Shown here in pieces: positions 10,633 to 21,330 of a stretch of DNA of 64,000 bases (position 1 is its first letter; each line of letters opens with the position of its first letter). The translations under genes and the position numbers were made by a program. Origin of the DNA: Cervus elaphus (Eukaryota; Chordata; Mammalia; Artiodactyla; Cervidae); contig NC_057815.1 in assembly GCF_910594005.1 (NCBI RefSeq), positions 63,440,052 to 63,504,051 of the forward strand, written 5' to 3'. The notes beneath the pieces were generated by a model. The model was not told the DNA's origin. It made no database searches and was given only the letters and a program-made list of their open reading frames with translations.

Positions 10633-10978
10633 TTCAGTTCAGTTCAGTTATTCAGTCGTGTCTGACTTTGTGACCCCATGGACTGTAGCACGCCAGGCTT
10701 CCCTGTCCATTACCAACTCCCGGGGTTTACTCAAACTTATGTCTGTTGAGTTGATGATGCCATTTAACCATCTCATCCTCTGTCATCCCCTTCTCCTCCT
10801 GCCTTCAGTCTTTCCCAGCATCAGGGTCTTTTCAAACGAATCAGTTCTTCACATCAGGTGGCCAAAGTATTGGAGTTTCAACTTCAGCATCAGTTCTTCC
10901 AATGAATATTCAGGACTGATTTCTTTTAGGATGGACTGGTTGGACCTCCTTGCAGTCAAAGGGACTCTCAAGAGTTAA
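10633..10978 (-). repeat. BovB 3' fragment nested inside another BovB
   Basis: An antisense BovB 3' end interrupts the reverse-transcriptase region of the plus-strand BovB. Host sequence resumes on the right at aatatgaagagtatatcat. A 10-base imperfect duplication brackets it: atatgtagag (10623-10632) and atatgaagag (10979-10988). It is therefore a later insertion than the host BovB. Confidence 0.8.
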
Positions 10979-11829
10979 ATATGAAGAGTATATCATATAA
11001 ATTAATGCCAGGCTGGAATCAAGTCTGCCAGGAGAAATATCAATAATCTCAGATATGCAGATGACACCACCCTTATGGCAGAAAGTGAAGAACTAAAGAA
11101 CATCTTGATGAAAGTGAATGAGGAGAGTGAAAAGTTGGCTCAAAACTCAGCATTCAGAAACCTAAGAACATGACATCCTGTCTCATCACTTCATGGGAAA
11201 TAGATGGGGATACAATAGAAATAGTGACAGACTTTATTTTCTTGGGCTCCAAAATCACTGTAGATGATGACTGCAGCCATGAAATTTAAAGACACTTGCT
11301 TGCCCCTTGGAAGAAAAGCTATGACAAACCTAGGCAACATATTATAAAGCAGAGACATTACCCTGCCAACAAAGATCTGTCTAGTCAAAGCTATGGTTTT
11401 TCCAGTAGTCATGTATGGATGTGATATTTGGACTGTAAAGAAAGCTGAGCAACAAAGTATTGATGCTTTTGAACTGTGGTGTTGGAGAAGACTCTTGAGT
11501 GTCCCTTGGACTGCCAGGAGATCCAACCAGTCAATCCTAAGGGAAATCAGTCCTGAATATTCATTGGAAGGACTGATGCTTTAGCAGAAACTCCAATATT
11601 TTGGCCCACTGATGTGAAGAACTGACTCATTGGCAAAGACTGTAATGCTGGGAAAGATTGAAGGTGGGAGGAGAAGAGACAACAGAGGATGATGGTTGGA
11701 TGGCATCACCGACTCTACGGACATGACTTTGAGCAAGCTCCGGGAGTTAGTAATGGACAGTGAATCCTGGAGTGCTGCAGGGGTCGCAAAGTGTCGGACA
11801 CGACTAAGTGACTGAACTGAACACAGTTT

Positions 11830-11975
11830 CAGTGTAGGATGATGAAAAAGTTCTAGAGCTGAGTTGTGGTTACATAAAAAATGTGATTATTCTAATGACA
11901 CTGAACTGTATATTGAAAAATAGCTAAAATTGTGAGTTTTGTCTTATGGATATTTTACCATCACAACAAAAATTC
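11830..11975 (+). repeat. Old L1 (L1M type) 3' end
   Basis: The order gatgatgaaaaagttctagag, then gtggttacat, then cactgaactgtatattg, then ttatggatattttaccat-caca matches the typical 3' terminal stretch of old mammalian L1 elements. Confidence 0.6.
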
Positions 11976-12070
11976 TTTTATCAAATACTTTGTTAAACTT
12001 AAAACAAGGAAACCCCATGGATTCCAAATCAAAATAATTTCAATTTAGACATTTCAAAATGGAGATTCTA

Positions 12071-12492
12071 ATAGGCTGAATAATGACCCACTAAAGATGT
12101 TTATGTCCTAATCTCTAGAACCTGTGAATATGTCAGTTTACATATTGAAAGGGATGTAACATTTTCAAATGTTAAGTTAAGCATTTTGACATACAGGGAA
12201 GTTTATGCATTATCCAGGTGGGATTAATGGGGAAACTTCTGAGGGTCAGAATCAGAGAAAGTACTGGGTCAGCAGAAGCAAATCATATTAGGAATACAAT
12301 CTAAGGAATGCAGACAGTCTCTGAAAGCTGAAACAGGCAAAGAAACAGATTCCTACTTAGAGTCTCTAACAGCATAGAGACCTGGTAACCCATTTTAGAC
12401 TTCTAACCTACAAATCAGTAAGGTAATAAATCTATGCTTCAGCCCAGCAGATTTGCAGTAATCTGTTACAGTGATAATAGAAAACTAATAGA
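12071..12492 (+). repeat. MLT1-type LTR (ERVL-MaLR)
   Basis: Recognised from the ordered MLT1 landmarks: gctgaataatgaccc, aagatg-ttatgtcctaatctctagaacctgtgaatatgt, a central gggtcagaatcagagaaag, aaggaatgcagacagtctct, aatctatg near the LTR's polyadenylation region, and gtaatctgttacagtgataatagaaaactaatag at the end. It is a diverged, mammal-wide solo LTR. Confidence 0.75.
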
Positions 12493-12555
12493 TATTTTAC
12501 GGTCAGTTGAAGAAACAGTTGCTGTTTTCAAAACAAGGCAAGATTAATCCTGTAG

Positions 12556-12705
12556 AAATTATATTGATGACCTATGGAGAAAGAAATGGCAACACACTCT
12601 AGTATTCTTGCCTGGAGAATCCCACAGACAGAGGAGCCTGGCAGGCTACAGTTCAAGGGGTCACAATAGTTGGACACGACTTAGAGACTAAACCACCACC
12701 ACTTT
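12556..12705 (+). repeat. Bov-tA type SINE, 5'-truncated
   Basis: Starts inside the SINE at ggagaaagaaatggcaac and runs through cactctagtattcttgcctggagaatccca, gaggagcctggcaggctac and ttggacacgactta to the 3' end. The tRNA-like head is missing. Confidence 0.8.
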
Positions 12706-13604
12706 GAATTTGAAAATTTAAATCCTGGTAGCAGTCTATCTCTGTGTGTAATATCAACATAGCACCATTGGTGAAGTGGGTATTTTCAGAGGCCTTGGTA
12801 ACTGGATTCTAAAGTACTGGAAACATAGAAATGAATCAGAAATGTCAATGTTCTTGAGATTGCCTTCTAGAAGAAACAGCTAGAGGTTGCAGAAGGATGA
12901 AAGAGACATGTAGAATATTTCTTCATAATGTTAAAGATTCAATTTGAAAAAAATAAATAATTCAAACAATATGTTCAATATTACTTTATAATGGGACTGG
13001 AAATCCTTATGGACTCTGTGCTGTGATTTTACTGACTAAAATTCTCTCTGCAATGGGATGATATTTAGGGTTTGCTTGGCAGATGATGAGAGCATTATTT
13101 AGCATAGTCTTTATCTAGAAGGGAAAAAATAATACATTCAGTGAAAAGCAGTTAGCCAATTATTTGCCTATGTAAATAAAAATTGCAATCATGTATTCCG
13201 TTGCTCATATGAATTGAACAATAATGTATCAAAATGCAGACTATTCTGGATTAGCCCATGCTGATTCAGTGTTTTTGTGTCCCATAAACTAGGATGGACT
13301 TGATTCATTCACCACAAAGATGAAGCTCATTTTCTTCCTAAAAATGCAAAAAGGCATGGAAAGAAATATGTAACTGTGTCAGTAGATTTATTCAGAATTC
13401 ATTTGTTCATTTGTTTTTTTAAGTAAAACTTGTATTGAATGTATCCTTTGACTCATGGCTAACGGTAGTATTGAGGATATATGATTTCTAAAGAAGCTGA
13501 CTTGACTCCATCCTTCAAGTATTCATAGTTAAAAATATAAGATAAACATTAAAAATAATGAATTCATCAAATCACCATGATGTACATTTTAAATATCTTA
13601 AAAA
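12706..13604. other. AT-rich spacer, no gene recognised
   Basis: Only short frames are present. There is no recognisable repeat family, coding domain or RNA gene. Confidence 0.35.
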
Positions 13605-13634
13605 CACAATGCCATAAAGAAATCCTAATGATAG

Positions 13635-13855
13635 CCAGCCGGAAGCATCTATTCAGCACAGGGAACTTAGCTCAGTGATCTACAATGACTTCGAGGGGTG
13701 GGATAGAGGCTATATATAGCCTCTCTATATATACAGGGATATATGTATACTTATAACTGATTCATGTTGTTGAATAGCACAAACCAACACAACATTGAAA
13801 AGCAGTTATCTTCCAATAAAAAATTTAAAGAAAAAAGTTTTTTTAATTTCAAAAA
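13635..13855 (+). repeat. L1 3' UTR fragment
   Basis: Matches the L1 3' end at 29081-29309 in layout: a cagggaact-agctcagtgat start, gggtgggata, ggatatatgtatac-ttataactgattcatgttg, and a terminal cttccaataaaaaatttaaa. It contains a small ctatatatagcctctctatatata palindromic stretch near 13710-13735. Confidence 0.65.
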
Positions 13856-13881
13856 TAAAACTACTTCCTAACTTTCATAAA

Positions 13882-14280
13882 GAAAACTGAGTGATGAAGA
13901 ATTAATGTTTTTGAACTGTGGTGTTGGAGAAAACTCTTGAGAGTCCCTTGGACTTTAAGGAGATCCAACCAGTCAATCTTAAAGGAAATCAGTCCTGAAT
14001 ATTCATCAGAAAGACTGATGTTGAAGCTGAAACTCCAATTCTTTGGCCACCTGATGCGAAGAGCTGACTCATTTGAAAAGACCCTGATGCTGGGAAAGAT
14101 TAAAGGCAGGAGGAGAAGGGGATGACAGTGGATGAGATGGTTGGATGACATCACTGACTCAATGGACATGCGTTTGAGTAAACTCCATGAGTTGGTGATG
14201 GGCAGGGAAGCCCGGCATGCTGCAGTCCATGGGGTCACAAAGAGTGACCCCACACAACTAAGTGACTGAACTGAACTGAA
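13882..14280 (+). repeat. BovB LINE 3' fragment with target-site duplication
   Basis: A 5'-truncated BovB 3' end bracketed by ctaactttcataaa (13868-13881) and ctaactttcaaaaa (14281-14294), a 14-base duplication with one mismatch. The tail ends in repeated actgaactgaact. Confidence 0.87.
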
Positions 14281-14490
14281 CTAACTTTCAAAAAACTATT
14301 TAGCAAAAATGTAGAATGAAGAGTATTCATGCAATAATCTTATTTTAAGAGCATAGAGGTTAAGAAGACAATCTTTGCAATAGAGAAAATATTGATTTTC
14401 TTATGTCAAATTTCCTTCAATAGACTTCCATAAGATCACTAATGGGGAAAAATAACTAGATGAAAGGGAAGGTTCTGCATCAGTTTCAGA

Positions 14491-14960
14491 TGATACTTAC
14501 ATCACCGCTAGAAATGAGGGAAACCCAATTTCACTGTACCATATGTTTTGACATGAACATCATGTAAAAGTTTAAACCATAGATGTATTTTCAAAATTTT
14601 AGCTATAAATAGGTCTAGATGATTAAAATATTGATGAATTCAGGGTAACACAATTTTTATATGATAATCATGCTTAAAGAATATGTCCATAAAATGTAGA
14701 GACATTCATTGTCATGTTCATAAGAGCTACGATTATTCTACAGCAAATTTCAGAAGCCTATCCTGGAATGTGAATTAGAAAAACTCAATTCTCATCTTTA
14801 TGATTACCAAGACATGTAAGTTCTTCATATTCAAGCCCTCATAAAAGAACAAAAAGTTATAGAAAATAGTACTCAACGTGTAAATGGTTGTACAAATAGG
14901 AACTAGCATATTGTGTTGACATTACAGTATTCTTACTGATTAAAAAAAAAGGGGGTTGCA
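14491..14960. other. 3' flank of OR gene 1
   Basis: AT-rich non-coding sequence downstream of OR gene 1. Its 3' UTR would lie here on the minus strand; I did not find a clearly placed AATAAA signal. Confidence 0.35.
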
Positions 14961-15926
14961 CTACATTTTCAGAGAAAACCACTTCTTCATCCTGCTTCGA
15001 ATCTGTTTGGTCTTTACACTATAGATTATTGGATTCATCATGGGAGGAAAGAGAATATAGATGTTGCCCATAAGGACATGAACCAGAGGTGAGAGATGCT
15101 TTCCAAAGCGGTGTACCATAGTGAGACCAATGATGGGAATGTAGAAAACCAGGACTGCACAGAGGTGGGAGACACAGGTCTCCAGAGCCTTGAGCCTCTC
15201 TTTTTGAGATGCAATTGCAAGCACTGTATGCAAGATGAAAACATAGGAGAGGAGAACAAGGACAGCATCCAGCAACAAGGTACAAATCACCAGAGCCAGG
15301 GCATAGAAGCTATTGAAGCGAATGTCAGAGCAGGCCAGCCGGAGAAGATCCTGGTGCAGGCAGAAGGAATGAGAGAGAATGTGGGGTCTGCAGTAAGGGA
15401 AGAACTTCAAACGGATGATGACAGGAAGAATAGACAAAGAGCTTCTTGTCAAAATGGTCACCATGAAGTAAATGATCCTGCTATTAGTCAGAATGGATGT
15501 ATATCTCAGAGGATTGCAAATTGCTATAAAGCGATCAAAAGCCATGGCAAGAAGGACTCCAGACTCCATGAAAGACAGTCCATGAACAAAATAAGTCTGG
15601 GAAATGCAGGCATCTAGACCAATCTCCTGACTGAGCCCCCACATGGTACCCAGCACTGTGCGTACTGTGGACAACCCCATGAACAGGTCAGTAAGGGCCA
15701 GCATGGCCAGGAAGTAGAACATGGGCTCATGCAGGTTCGGCTCAGTATGAACAACATGTAGCACCAGGCAGTTTCCCACGAAAACCACAGCATAGATCAA
15801 AGAAAAGGGAACTGAAAACCAAGGATGGTATTGTTCTAGGCCAGGGAACCCAGTGAGAATGAATATCGAAGAGTTGATATTAGAAGCAGAAGAAGCAGAC
15901 ATGAATATTTGTAAAATAATTTCCAA
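14961..15926 (-). CDS. Olfactory receptor, family 51-like (OR gene 1)
   Basis: A class I odorant receptor: a seven-transmembrane GPCR of the cilia of olfactory neurons, signalling through Golf and adenylyl cyclase. The 321-residue frame is intact. Visible marks: an N-glycosylation site (N18-S-S); GN in TM1 (51-52); MAFDRFIAIC at the end of TM3 (128-137); C107 and C189 available for the TM3-ECL2 disulfide; SY in TM5 (227-228); CVSHLCAVLVFYIP in TM6 (251-264); and PMMNPIIYS in TM7 (295-303), followed by KTKQIR. FILTGFPGLE and the VHRFGKHLSP loop are typical of OR51. Alignment with OR gene 2 suggests the true start is the second Met (residue 9, base 15902), giving 313 residues. The coding exon has no intron; 5' UTR exons, if any, are not visible. 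It is closest to the divergently placed gene at 31943. The exact orthologue is not assigned. Confidence 0.95.
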   Translation of the reverse strand: MEIILQIFMSASSASNINSSIFILTGFPGLEQYHPWFSVPFSLIYAVVFVGNCLVLHVVHTEPNLHEPMFYFLAMLALTDLFMGLSTVRTVLGTMWGLSQEIGLDACISQTYFVHGLSFMESGVLLAMAFDRFIAICNPLRYTSILTNSRIIYFMVTILTRSSLSILPVIIRLKFFPYCRPHILSHSFCLHQDLLRLACSDIRFNSFYALALVICTLLLDAVLVLLSYVFILHTVLAIASQKERLKALETCVSHLCAVLVFYIPIIGLTMVHRFGKHLSPLVHVLMGNIYILFPPMMNPIIYSVKTKQIRSRMKKWFSLKM

Positions 15927-16681
15927 GTTAAAGTAAATATTTATTCACAGTTTTGTTTAAACTGTCTGCTGCCTATAAGAATAGTCAGATATAACACAGC
16001 CTCTTGGATTATCACCCAGGGAAAGCTGATTGTAGAATCCCAAGCAGTGTCAACTCTGTACTAGAAGTTATAGTGCAAGGTGACTTCATAGTGAACCTCC
16101 TTGGTAAGAGTCTCAGAAGTTAGAGAAGATCAGATCCTGATGATTTTAGGCAGAGTAAATCATAAACTTCATTCCCTCTCAGTCTCTCTGAGAGACTGGC
16201 GGCACACGGGCCAGGTGATAATGACTGCAGTTATTGAGAGCACACCGCTATCTTGCTCTGCTGCTCCTGAGAAGCCTCTGCACACTCTCTCCATCCCAAG
16301 TCCTTGAGCCCAGGCAGTCAGAGTGTTCACATTTATGAGGAAGGAAAGTAAAGGACTGATTGTGTGAGTCCAGTGAACCTATGCTCCTGGGACACCAGTG
16401 TCCCCTCGGGTGAATGATGCAAGTGAGAGATTCTGTGTGGTCACTTACAAAGTAGTAGTTCTCTGGAAATGTGAGGAATAGATGAATAACTGCATTTTCC
16501 CGGGAGTCCACAACTCTTTTTTAATCTTAGAGAAACATAAATGAATGGACTGAAAATTCAATACTTACTCAAAAGGAGAAGGCAAAACATGAACATTTAA
16601 TGGGAAAATAGAATATCAGCATTCTGAAGCATTTTTCTTGACTCGTTTTCACTCAGAAATAAGAAATATGTTTTAGTAAGG
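15927..16681. other. Upstream region of OR gene 1
   Basis: Non-coding flank that would contain the last intron and promoter of OR gene 1 on the minus strand. No TATA box or O/E-type site can be called with confidence. The tttctctgagagac area near 16180-16200 contains a small palindrome (ctctctgagagac). Confidence 0.3.
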
Positions 16682-16741
16682 CTGATTTATTGTTTTATTA
16701 TTTATTTATTCATTATTTATTGCTTATTATTATTTGTTGCT

Positions 16742-17764
16742 ATATTCTTAAAGAAATGGGAATACCTGGCCATTTTACCTGCCTCCTGAGAAATCTGTAT
16801 GCAGGTCAGGAAGCAATAGTTAGAACTGGACATGGAACAACAGACTGGTTCCAAATCAGGAAAGAAGTATGTCAAAGCTGAATATTATCAACCTGCTTAT
16901 TTAACCTACATGCAGAGTACATGATGCAAAATGCAGGGCTGGATGAAGCACAAGTTGGAATCAAGATTGCCAGGAGAAATAGTAATAACCTCAGATATGC
17001 AGATGACACCACCCTTATGGCAGAAAGCAAGGAAGAACTAAAGAGCCTCTTGATGAAAGTGAAAGAAGAGAGTGAAAAACCTGATTTAAAACTCAACACT
17101 CAGAAAACTAAGATCATGGCATCCAGTCACATCATTTCTTGGCAAATAGGTGGGGAAACAATGAAAACAGTGAGAGACATTACTTTCTTGGGCTCCAAAA
17201 TCACTGCAGATGGTGACTACAGCCATGAAATGAAGACACTTGCTCATTGGAAGAAAAGCTATGACCAACCGAGACAATATATTAAAAAGCAGAGACAACT
17301 TTGCCAACAAAGGTCCATCTAGTCAAAGCTGTGGTTTTTCAAGTAGTAATGTATGGATGTGTGAGTTGGACTATAAAGAAGGATGGGCACCAAAGAATTG
17401 ATGCTTTTGAAATGTGTCATTAGAGAGGACTCTAGAGAGTCCCTTGGACTGCACAGAGATTCAACCAGTCAATCCTAAAGAAAATTGGTCTTGAATATTC
17501 ATTGGAAGGACTGATGCTGAAGCTGATGCTCCAATAATTTGGCCACCTGATGCAAAGAACTGACTCAATGGAAAAGACCCTGATGCTGGGAAAGATTGAA
17601 GGCAGGACTAGAAAGGGACAACAAAGGATGAGATGTTTGGATGGCATCACCAACTCAATGGACATAAGTTTGAGTAAGCTCCAGGAGTTGATGATGGACA
17701 GGGAAGCCTGGTGTGCTGCAGCTAATGAGGTCACAAAGAGTTTGACATGACATGAGCAACTAAA
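16742..17764 (+). mobile_element. BovB LINE, 5'-truncated
   Basis: Starts within the reverse-transcriptase ORF (KEMGIPGHFTCLLRNLYAG) and runs to the 3' end. The YADD catalytic motif is at about 16996-17010. A likely duplication is ctgatttattgtttt (16682-16696) versus ctgatttattgctttt (17765-17780). If so, about 45 bases of AT-rich sequence (16697-16741) lie between the left duplication and the BovB start and are not BovB. Confidence 0.85.
16921..17322 (+). pseudogene. BovB reverse-transcriptase fragment (YADD region)
   Basis: A 133-residue frame with the palm-domain motif C LRYADDTTLMAES, the following KSLLMKVKEESEK helix and the thumb start (LGSKITADGDYSHEMK). The upstream part is in another frame (16690-16881, ending in a stop) and the downstream part is broken at 17322. 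It is a relic of the RTE-class LINE protein and cannot be active. Confidence 0.8.
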
Positions 17765-17792
17765 CTGATTTATTGCTTTTCTCTAAACTTCT

Positions 17793-17818
17793 TCTTCTTC
17801 TTCTTCTTTTTTTTTTTT
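17793..17818 (+). repeat. (ctt)n microsatellite running into T run
   Basis: Several cttcttcttctt units followed by about eleven T, just beyond the BovB 3' end. A simple repeat. Confidence 0.8.
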
Positions 17819-17935
17819 AGTTGATTGTTCTCTCTTCTGAACTGTAGTGAAATATGTCTCCTTTTTGACAGGCATAATAAAGAGAACCATATATTGATTT
17901 TTTTTGAAAATATGCTATAATAATGACACACATTT

Positions 17936-18140
17936 GGGCTTCACAGGTAGCACTAGTGGTAAGAATACACCTGCAATGCAGGGGATGTAGATTTGATTCC
18001 TGGGTGGAGAAGACCCCCTGGAGAAGGAAAGGGCAACCTGCTCTGGTATTCTTGCCTGGAAAATTCCTTAGACAGAGGAGCCTGGCAGGTTACAGTTCAT
18101 GGGGTTGCAAAAATCAGATAAGACTGAGCACATATACATA
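17936..18140 (+). repeat. Bov-tA type SINE
   Basis: Full layout: a tRNA-like head (gggcttcacaggtagcactagtggtaagaa...tgcaatgcagg...gatttgattcctgggt), then the Bov-A body (cctggagaagg, attcttgcctgga, gaggagcctggcagg) and the end gactgagcac. Confidence 0.85.
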
Positions 18141-18585
18141 TTGCTAAAACATTCAATTAGGGTTAATTATACTTAGTTCATCATGCACTTATCTATGGAA
18201 TACTTAGTGTATTTTCTCATCTTCATATGTGTATAATTACTGACAAGTGCTGTATATGAAATTTTAGGTAACTTTTACTTAATTTGTTCCTCTGAGGCAA
18301 TTCAGTAAATCTTTTCTTGTCTAGAAGTTTCAAAAATAGCACACATAACAGTTTTCCTGATTCATTTAGAGTAAGATTCTTATCTGATGTCTCACGATCC
18401 TCAAATTCTTTAGTATGTGTTCTCTACAAATAATGACAATCTCCTACATGACAATAATACAATCACCAAATCATGAAATTAACACTGACACATCACTACC
18501 ATTGAATTTGTAAAACCCAATGCAACTTTCTCCAATTGTACCGTTAATGTAACTTATATTAAAAAAAAATCTGGTTCAGAATTAT
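18141..18585. other. AT-rich spacer, no gene recognised
   Basis: Nothing supported. The right part (18450-18585) may already belong to the old L1M-type repeat that follows. Confidence 0.3.
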
Positions 18586-19180
18586 GTGTATGTATTAGTA
18601 TTAATAGTTCTGTTATTTCAGTCTCTGATACTTCCTCAAACTTGTCATGTTTTATATGACACAAACTTGAACATCACAGGTCATGTATTTTGTAGAATGT
18701 CCCTCAATGGGGTTTGTTTGATGGGTCCTGTAGATTCTAATTATGCAGGAATGCCATGGTTGTCAGTCTCTTTTTCCCCATGCATCTGTTTCAGGTTATG
18801 CCTGTTATGAATTTGCCCCATTGTGGATGATTATCTTGTTAGGTGGGGTCGGCCAGGGTTTGTCCCTATAAAGTTACATATTTTCTTTTGGCATTTAATA
18901 AGTATTTCGGGGGAGAGAATATTCACTATGATTTTTTTTTAATTGTTCAATTTAATGTCGATTTTATAATGTTCCAGATTTGGCCAGCGGGGGCACCATA
19001 ATCTGGCATTGGCATGTTTTTGACTTGTGTTCCTTATTCTTGGAGCACTTCTTTGGTTTTTGTTACAACAGTGTATTCAATGTACTTTCACTAACCTGGC
19101 TCTGGAATCAACCATTTTCCCAAGAAGTTATGACTCTTTTTCATGTAGATCACTATTCAGAAGCTGATATTTGCATTCTA
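18586..19180 (+). repeat. Old interspersed repeat, L1M-type 3' region, copy 2
   Basis: Second copy of the 6963-7505 sequence, with the same landmarks in the same order. The match stops around tgcatt (19176), where the copy-1 sequence runs straight into block B. In this copy block B is found 10 kb further right at 29445. Confidence 0.5.
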
Positions 19181-19269
19181 GACAGGTCATTTCTATTGGA
19201 TAATCAATGCTCCTATTGGTTCTTTCAGGGGCATTAGTTAGGTATTAAATCTACCTACTTATACTGAAA

Positions 19270-19480
19270 ACCTTGAGGCCAACTTTATACAGCTAATTCT
19301 CATTATTCATGATAGCTGTGTTCTATAAAGTTGCCACATACACTAAACTGGTGACCAAAGAAATATTGTTTCTAGGGGAAATACAAGGGTAGGTTTCTAT
19401 AAGCCTTGGTCACAGCATCTTTGCATTTTTTGCTTTTGACAGCTTTATACATATAATAACATAACAGAACTACTGTTATG
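19270..19480 (+). repeat. Probable old DNA-transposon fragment
   Basis: The stretch ctcattattcatgatagctgtgttctataaagttgcc, acactaaactggtga and ctaggggaaatacaagggtaggtttctat resembles an old mammal-wide repeat of DNA-transposon type. The matching other end may be the cactagacagcactatg region at 29770. The family name is not certain. Confidence 0.4.
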
Positions 19481-19639
19481 TTATATAGATTCACTTGTCC
19501 ATGACTCTATAAAACAAGCCAGTCTCATAAGCACTGAAAACTAGTTCATGCACAAAACTCTTTCCCTGTATAACACTTAGCAGATATTTTAGACATATCT
19601 TTCTGACTCTTGAGGGAGCATGTGTCAGAGCCCTGTGTC

Positions 19640-19999
19640 CCCCACGACGACCAACACCTCAGCTCCAAGTTTACTTTCAGCATTCAGAGGCCCAGTGGCC
19701 TCCTCTCCACGCTACCCCAGGTCACAATGTGAGTGAAAACACCTTGAGCCAGGCAGTCGTGGAACGTAAAGTGCACTGGAGCAAGAGGCCAGTGCATGTT
19801 GGCAGCTCCAGGGAGAGCTCTGAGGAGTGGCCTGTAAGGGATGCCAAGAGGCTCTTTGAGGTCAAGGATTCCACCCGAGTTCTACACTGTGCTTTACTAA
19901 GATAAGCATTGGGTTTTCTATGAAACTGGATAGGATTCAAATCCCGTATCTGTCTTCTATGAATCTGTGACCTGAAGAACTACCTGCATCATACATCTA
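19640..19999. other. Unassigned, possible L1 5' UTR
   Basis: Higher in GC than its surroundings. It precedes the recognisable L1 leader and could be the start of the L1 5' UTR or flank. No gene was seen. Confidence 0.3.
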
Positions 20000-20439
20000 T
20001 AAGCTCAAGCCCTGAGCCACTGGAGTGGTAACACTGACTCAAAGACCCTAGACTACCAGAGAACTAATGTTAAGGAGTATCAAATAGCAAGAACTCACAC
20101 AAAGGAAACCACTTGAATACAAGACCCAGCATCACCCAACCACCAGTGGCACCCTGTGCAGGAGGCCTCATTTAAATAACAAACAAAACAAAGGACAAAC
20201 CCAAGCATCAGCAGACAGGATTACCACCTCACTCAGCCTTGCCCAACAGAGGAAAAACAAGCAAACAAAAAGTCAGCACAAGTCTCACCCTATACGAAGC
20301 TTACACAAATGACTGGACCAACTTTAGGAGGGCAGAAGTCAAAGGAAGAAAGGATTCAACCTTCTTCAAGGAAAGAATTCAACCTGAAGCCTGGGAAAAG
20401 AAGACCTCAAACACAATAAGTTAAAAAAAAAAAAAATTA

Positions 20440-21330
20440 GTGGCAAGGCAGAGAAATACGACACAAATGAAGGAACAAACTAGAAACACAGAGGTTCAAA
20501 CGAATGAAGAGGAAACAGGCAAAGTACCTGAAAAAGAATTCAGAATAATGATAGTAAAGATGATCATAAACCTTGAAAACAAAATGGAGAAAATACAAGA
20601 ATCAATTAACAAAAAACTAGAAGAATTAAAAAATAAACATACAGAGACAAACAACACATTGCTGAAATTAAAAATACTCTAGAAGGAGTCAATAGCAGAA
20701 TATTTGAAGCAGAAGAACAAATCAGTGAGCTGGAAGATAAAATGGCAGAAATAAATTCTAAAGAGCAGAATAAAGTAAAAAGAATTAAAAGAACTGAGGA
20801 TAGTCTCAGAGACCTGAGGGACAATATAAAATGCATCAACATTCTAATTATAGGGGTCCCAGAAGAGGAAGAGAGAAAGAAAAGGTATGGGGAAAATTTT
20901 GAAGCGATTATAGTTGCAAATTTCCCCAACATGGATAAGGAGATAGCCAATCAAGTTCAAGAGGCACAAAGAGTCCCATACAGGATAAATCCAAGAAGAA
21001 ACACACCAAGACATATACTAATCAAACTAACAAAGATGAAACAGAAAGAAAGAAGGTTAAAAGTAGCAAGGGATAAGCAACAAGTAAAATATAAGGGAAA
21101 CTCCATATGCTTAACAGTTGATCTTTCAACAGAAAGTCTGCAGGCCTGAAGGGAATTGCAGGATATATTTTAAGAACTGAAAGGGAAAAATCTACAACCA
21201 AGATTACTGTTCCCAGAAGGATCTCATTCAAAATTGATGGAGAAATAAAAAACATTTCAGATAAGCAGAAGTTAAGAAAATTCAGTACCACCAAACCAGC
21301 TTTACAACAAACATTAAAGAGACTTATATA
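20440..21330 (+). pseudogene. L1 ORF1 remnant
   Basis: RNA-binding nucleic-acid chaperone of L1, now split. 20440-20682 is rich in E/K/Q with a coiled-coil pattern (FRIMIVKMIINLENKMEKIQESINKKLEELKNK). A frameshift near 20682 follows, then 20742-21149 continues the coiled coil (EQISELEDKMAEI) and the RRM-like core (NILIIGVPEEEERKKRYGENFEAII). The C-terminal domain (KLTKMKQKERRLKVARDKQQVKYKGNSI) ends at a premature stop. The layout matches the usual ~330-residue protein. Not functional. Confidence 0.85.

Larger units (their letters stand above)
8211..11820 (+). mobile_element. Near full-length BovB LINE with inverted 5' part
   Basis: One BovB insertion in two oppositely oriented pieces. 8211-9299 is minus strand: the 5' UTR lies near 9000-9299 and the endonuclease region near 8211-8760. 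9300-11820 is plus strand: the end of the endonuclease, reverse transcriptase and 3' end. The endonuclease piece stops at the Gln-Gln-His-Lys codons (8211) and the plus-strand piece resumes about 54 bases further along the BovB consensus (9300). The two are therefore complementary halves of one copy. A second BovB fragment is nested at 10633-10978. The frames are broken by many stops. No target-site duplication was recognised. Confidence 0.82.
13605..14490 (+). repeat. Duplicated block A, copy 2 (interrupted)
   Basis: Homologous to 6690-6910: the match starts at atgccataaagaaatcctaat (13611), is broken by the L1 piece at 13635-13855 and the BovB at 13882-14280, and resumes at 14281 (ctatttagcaaaaatg...) up to about 14490. 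Confidence 0.55.

Noticed and set aside
15096..15617. 173-codon plus-strand open frame
   Set aside because: It lies antisense inside OR gene 1. The translation is a shadow of the conserved OR codons and resembles no protein.
18645..19230. Third or fourth OR pseudogene between genes 1 and 2
   Set aside because: The sequence duplicated here is interspersed-repeat material; no TM or OR signature codons are found in any frame.
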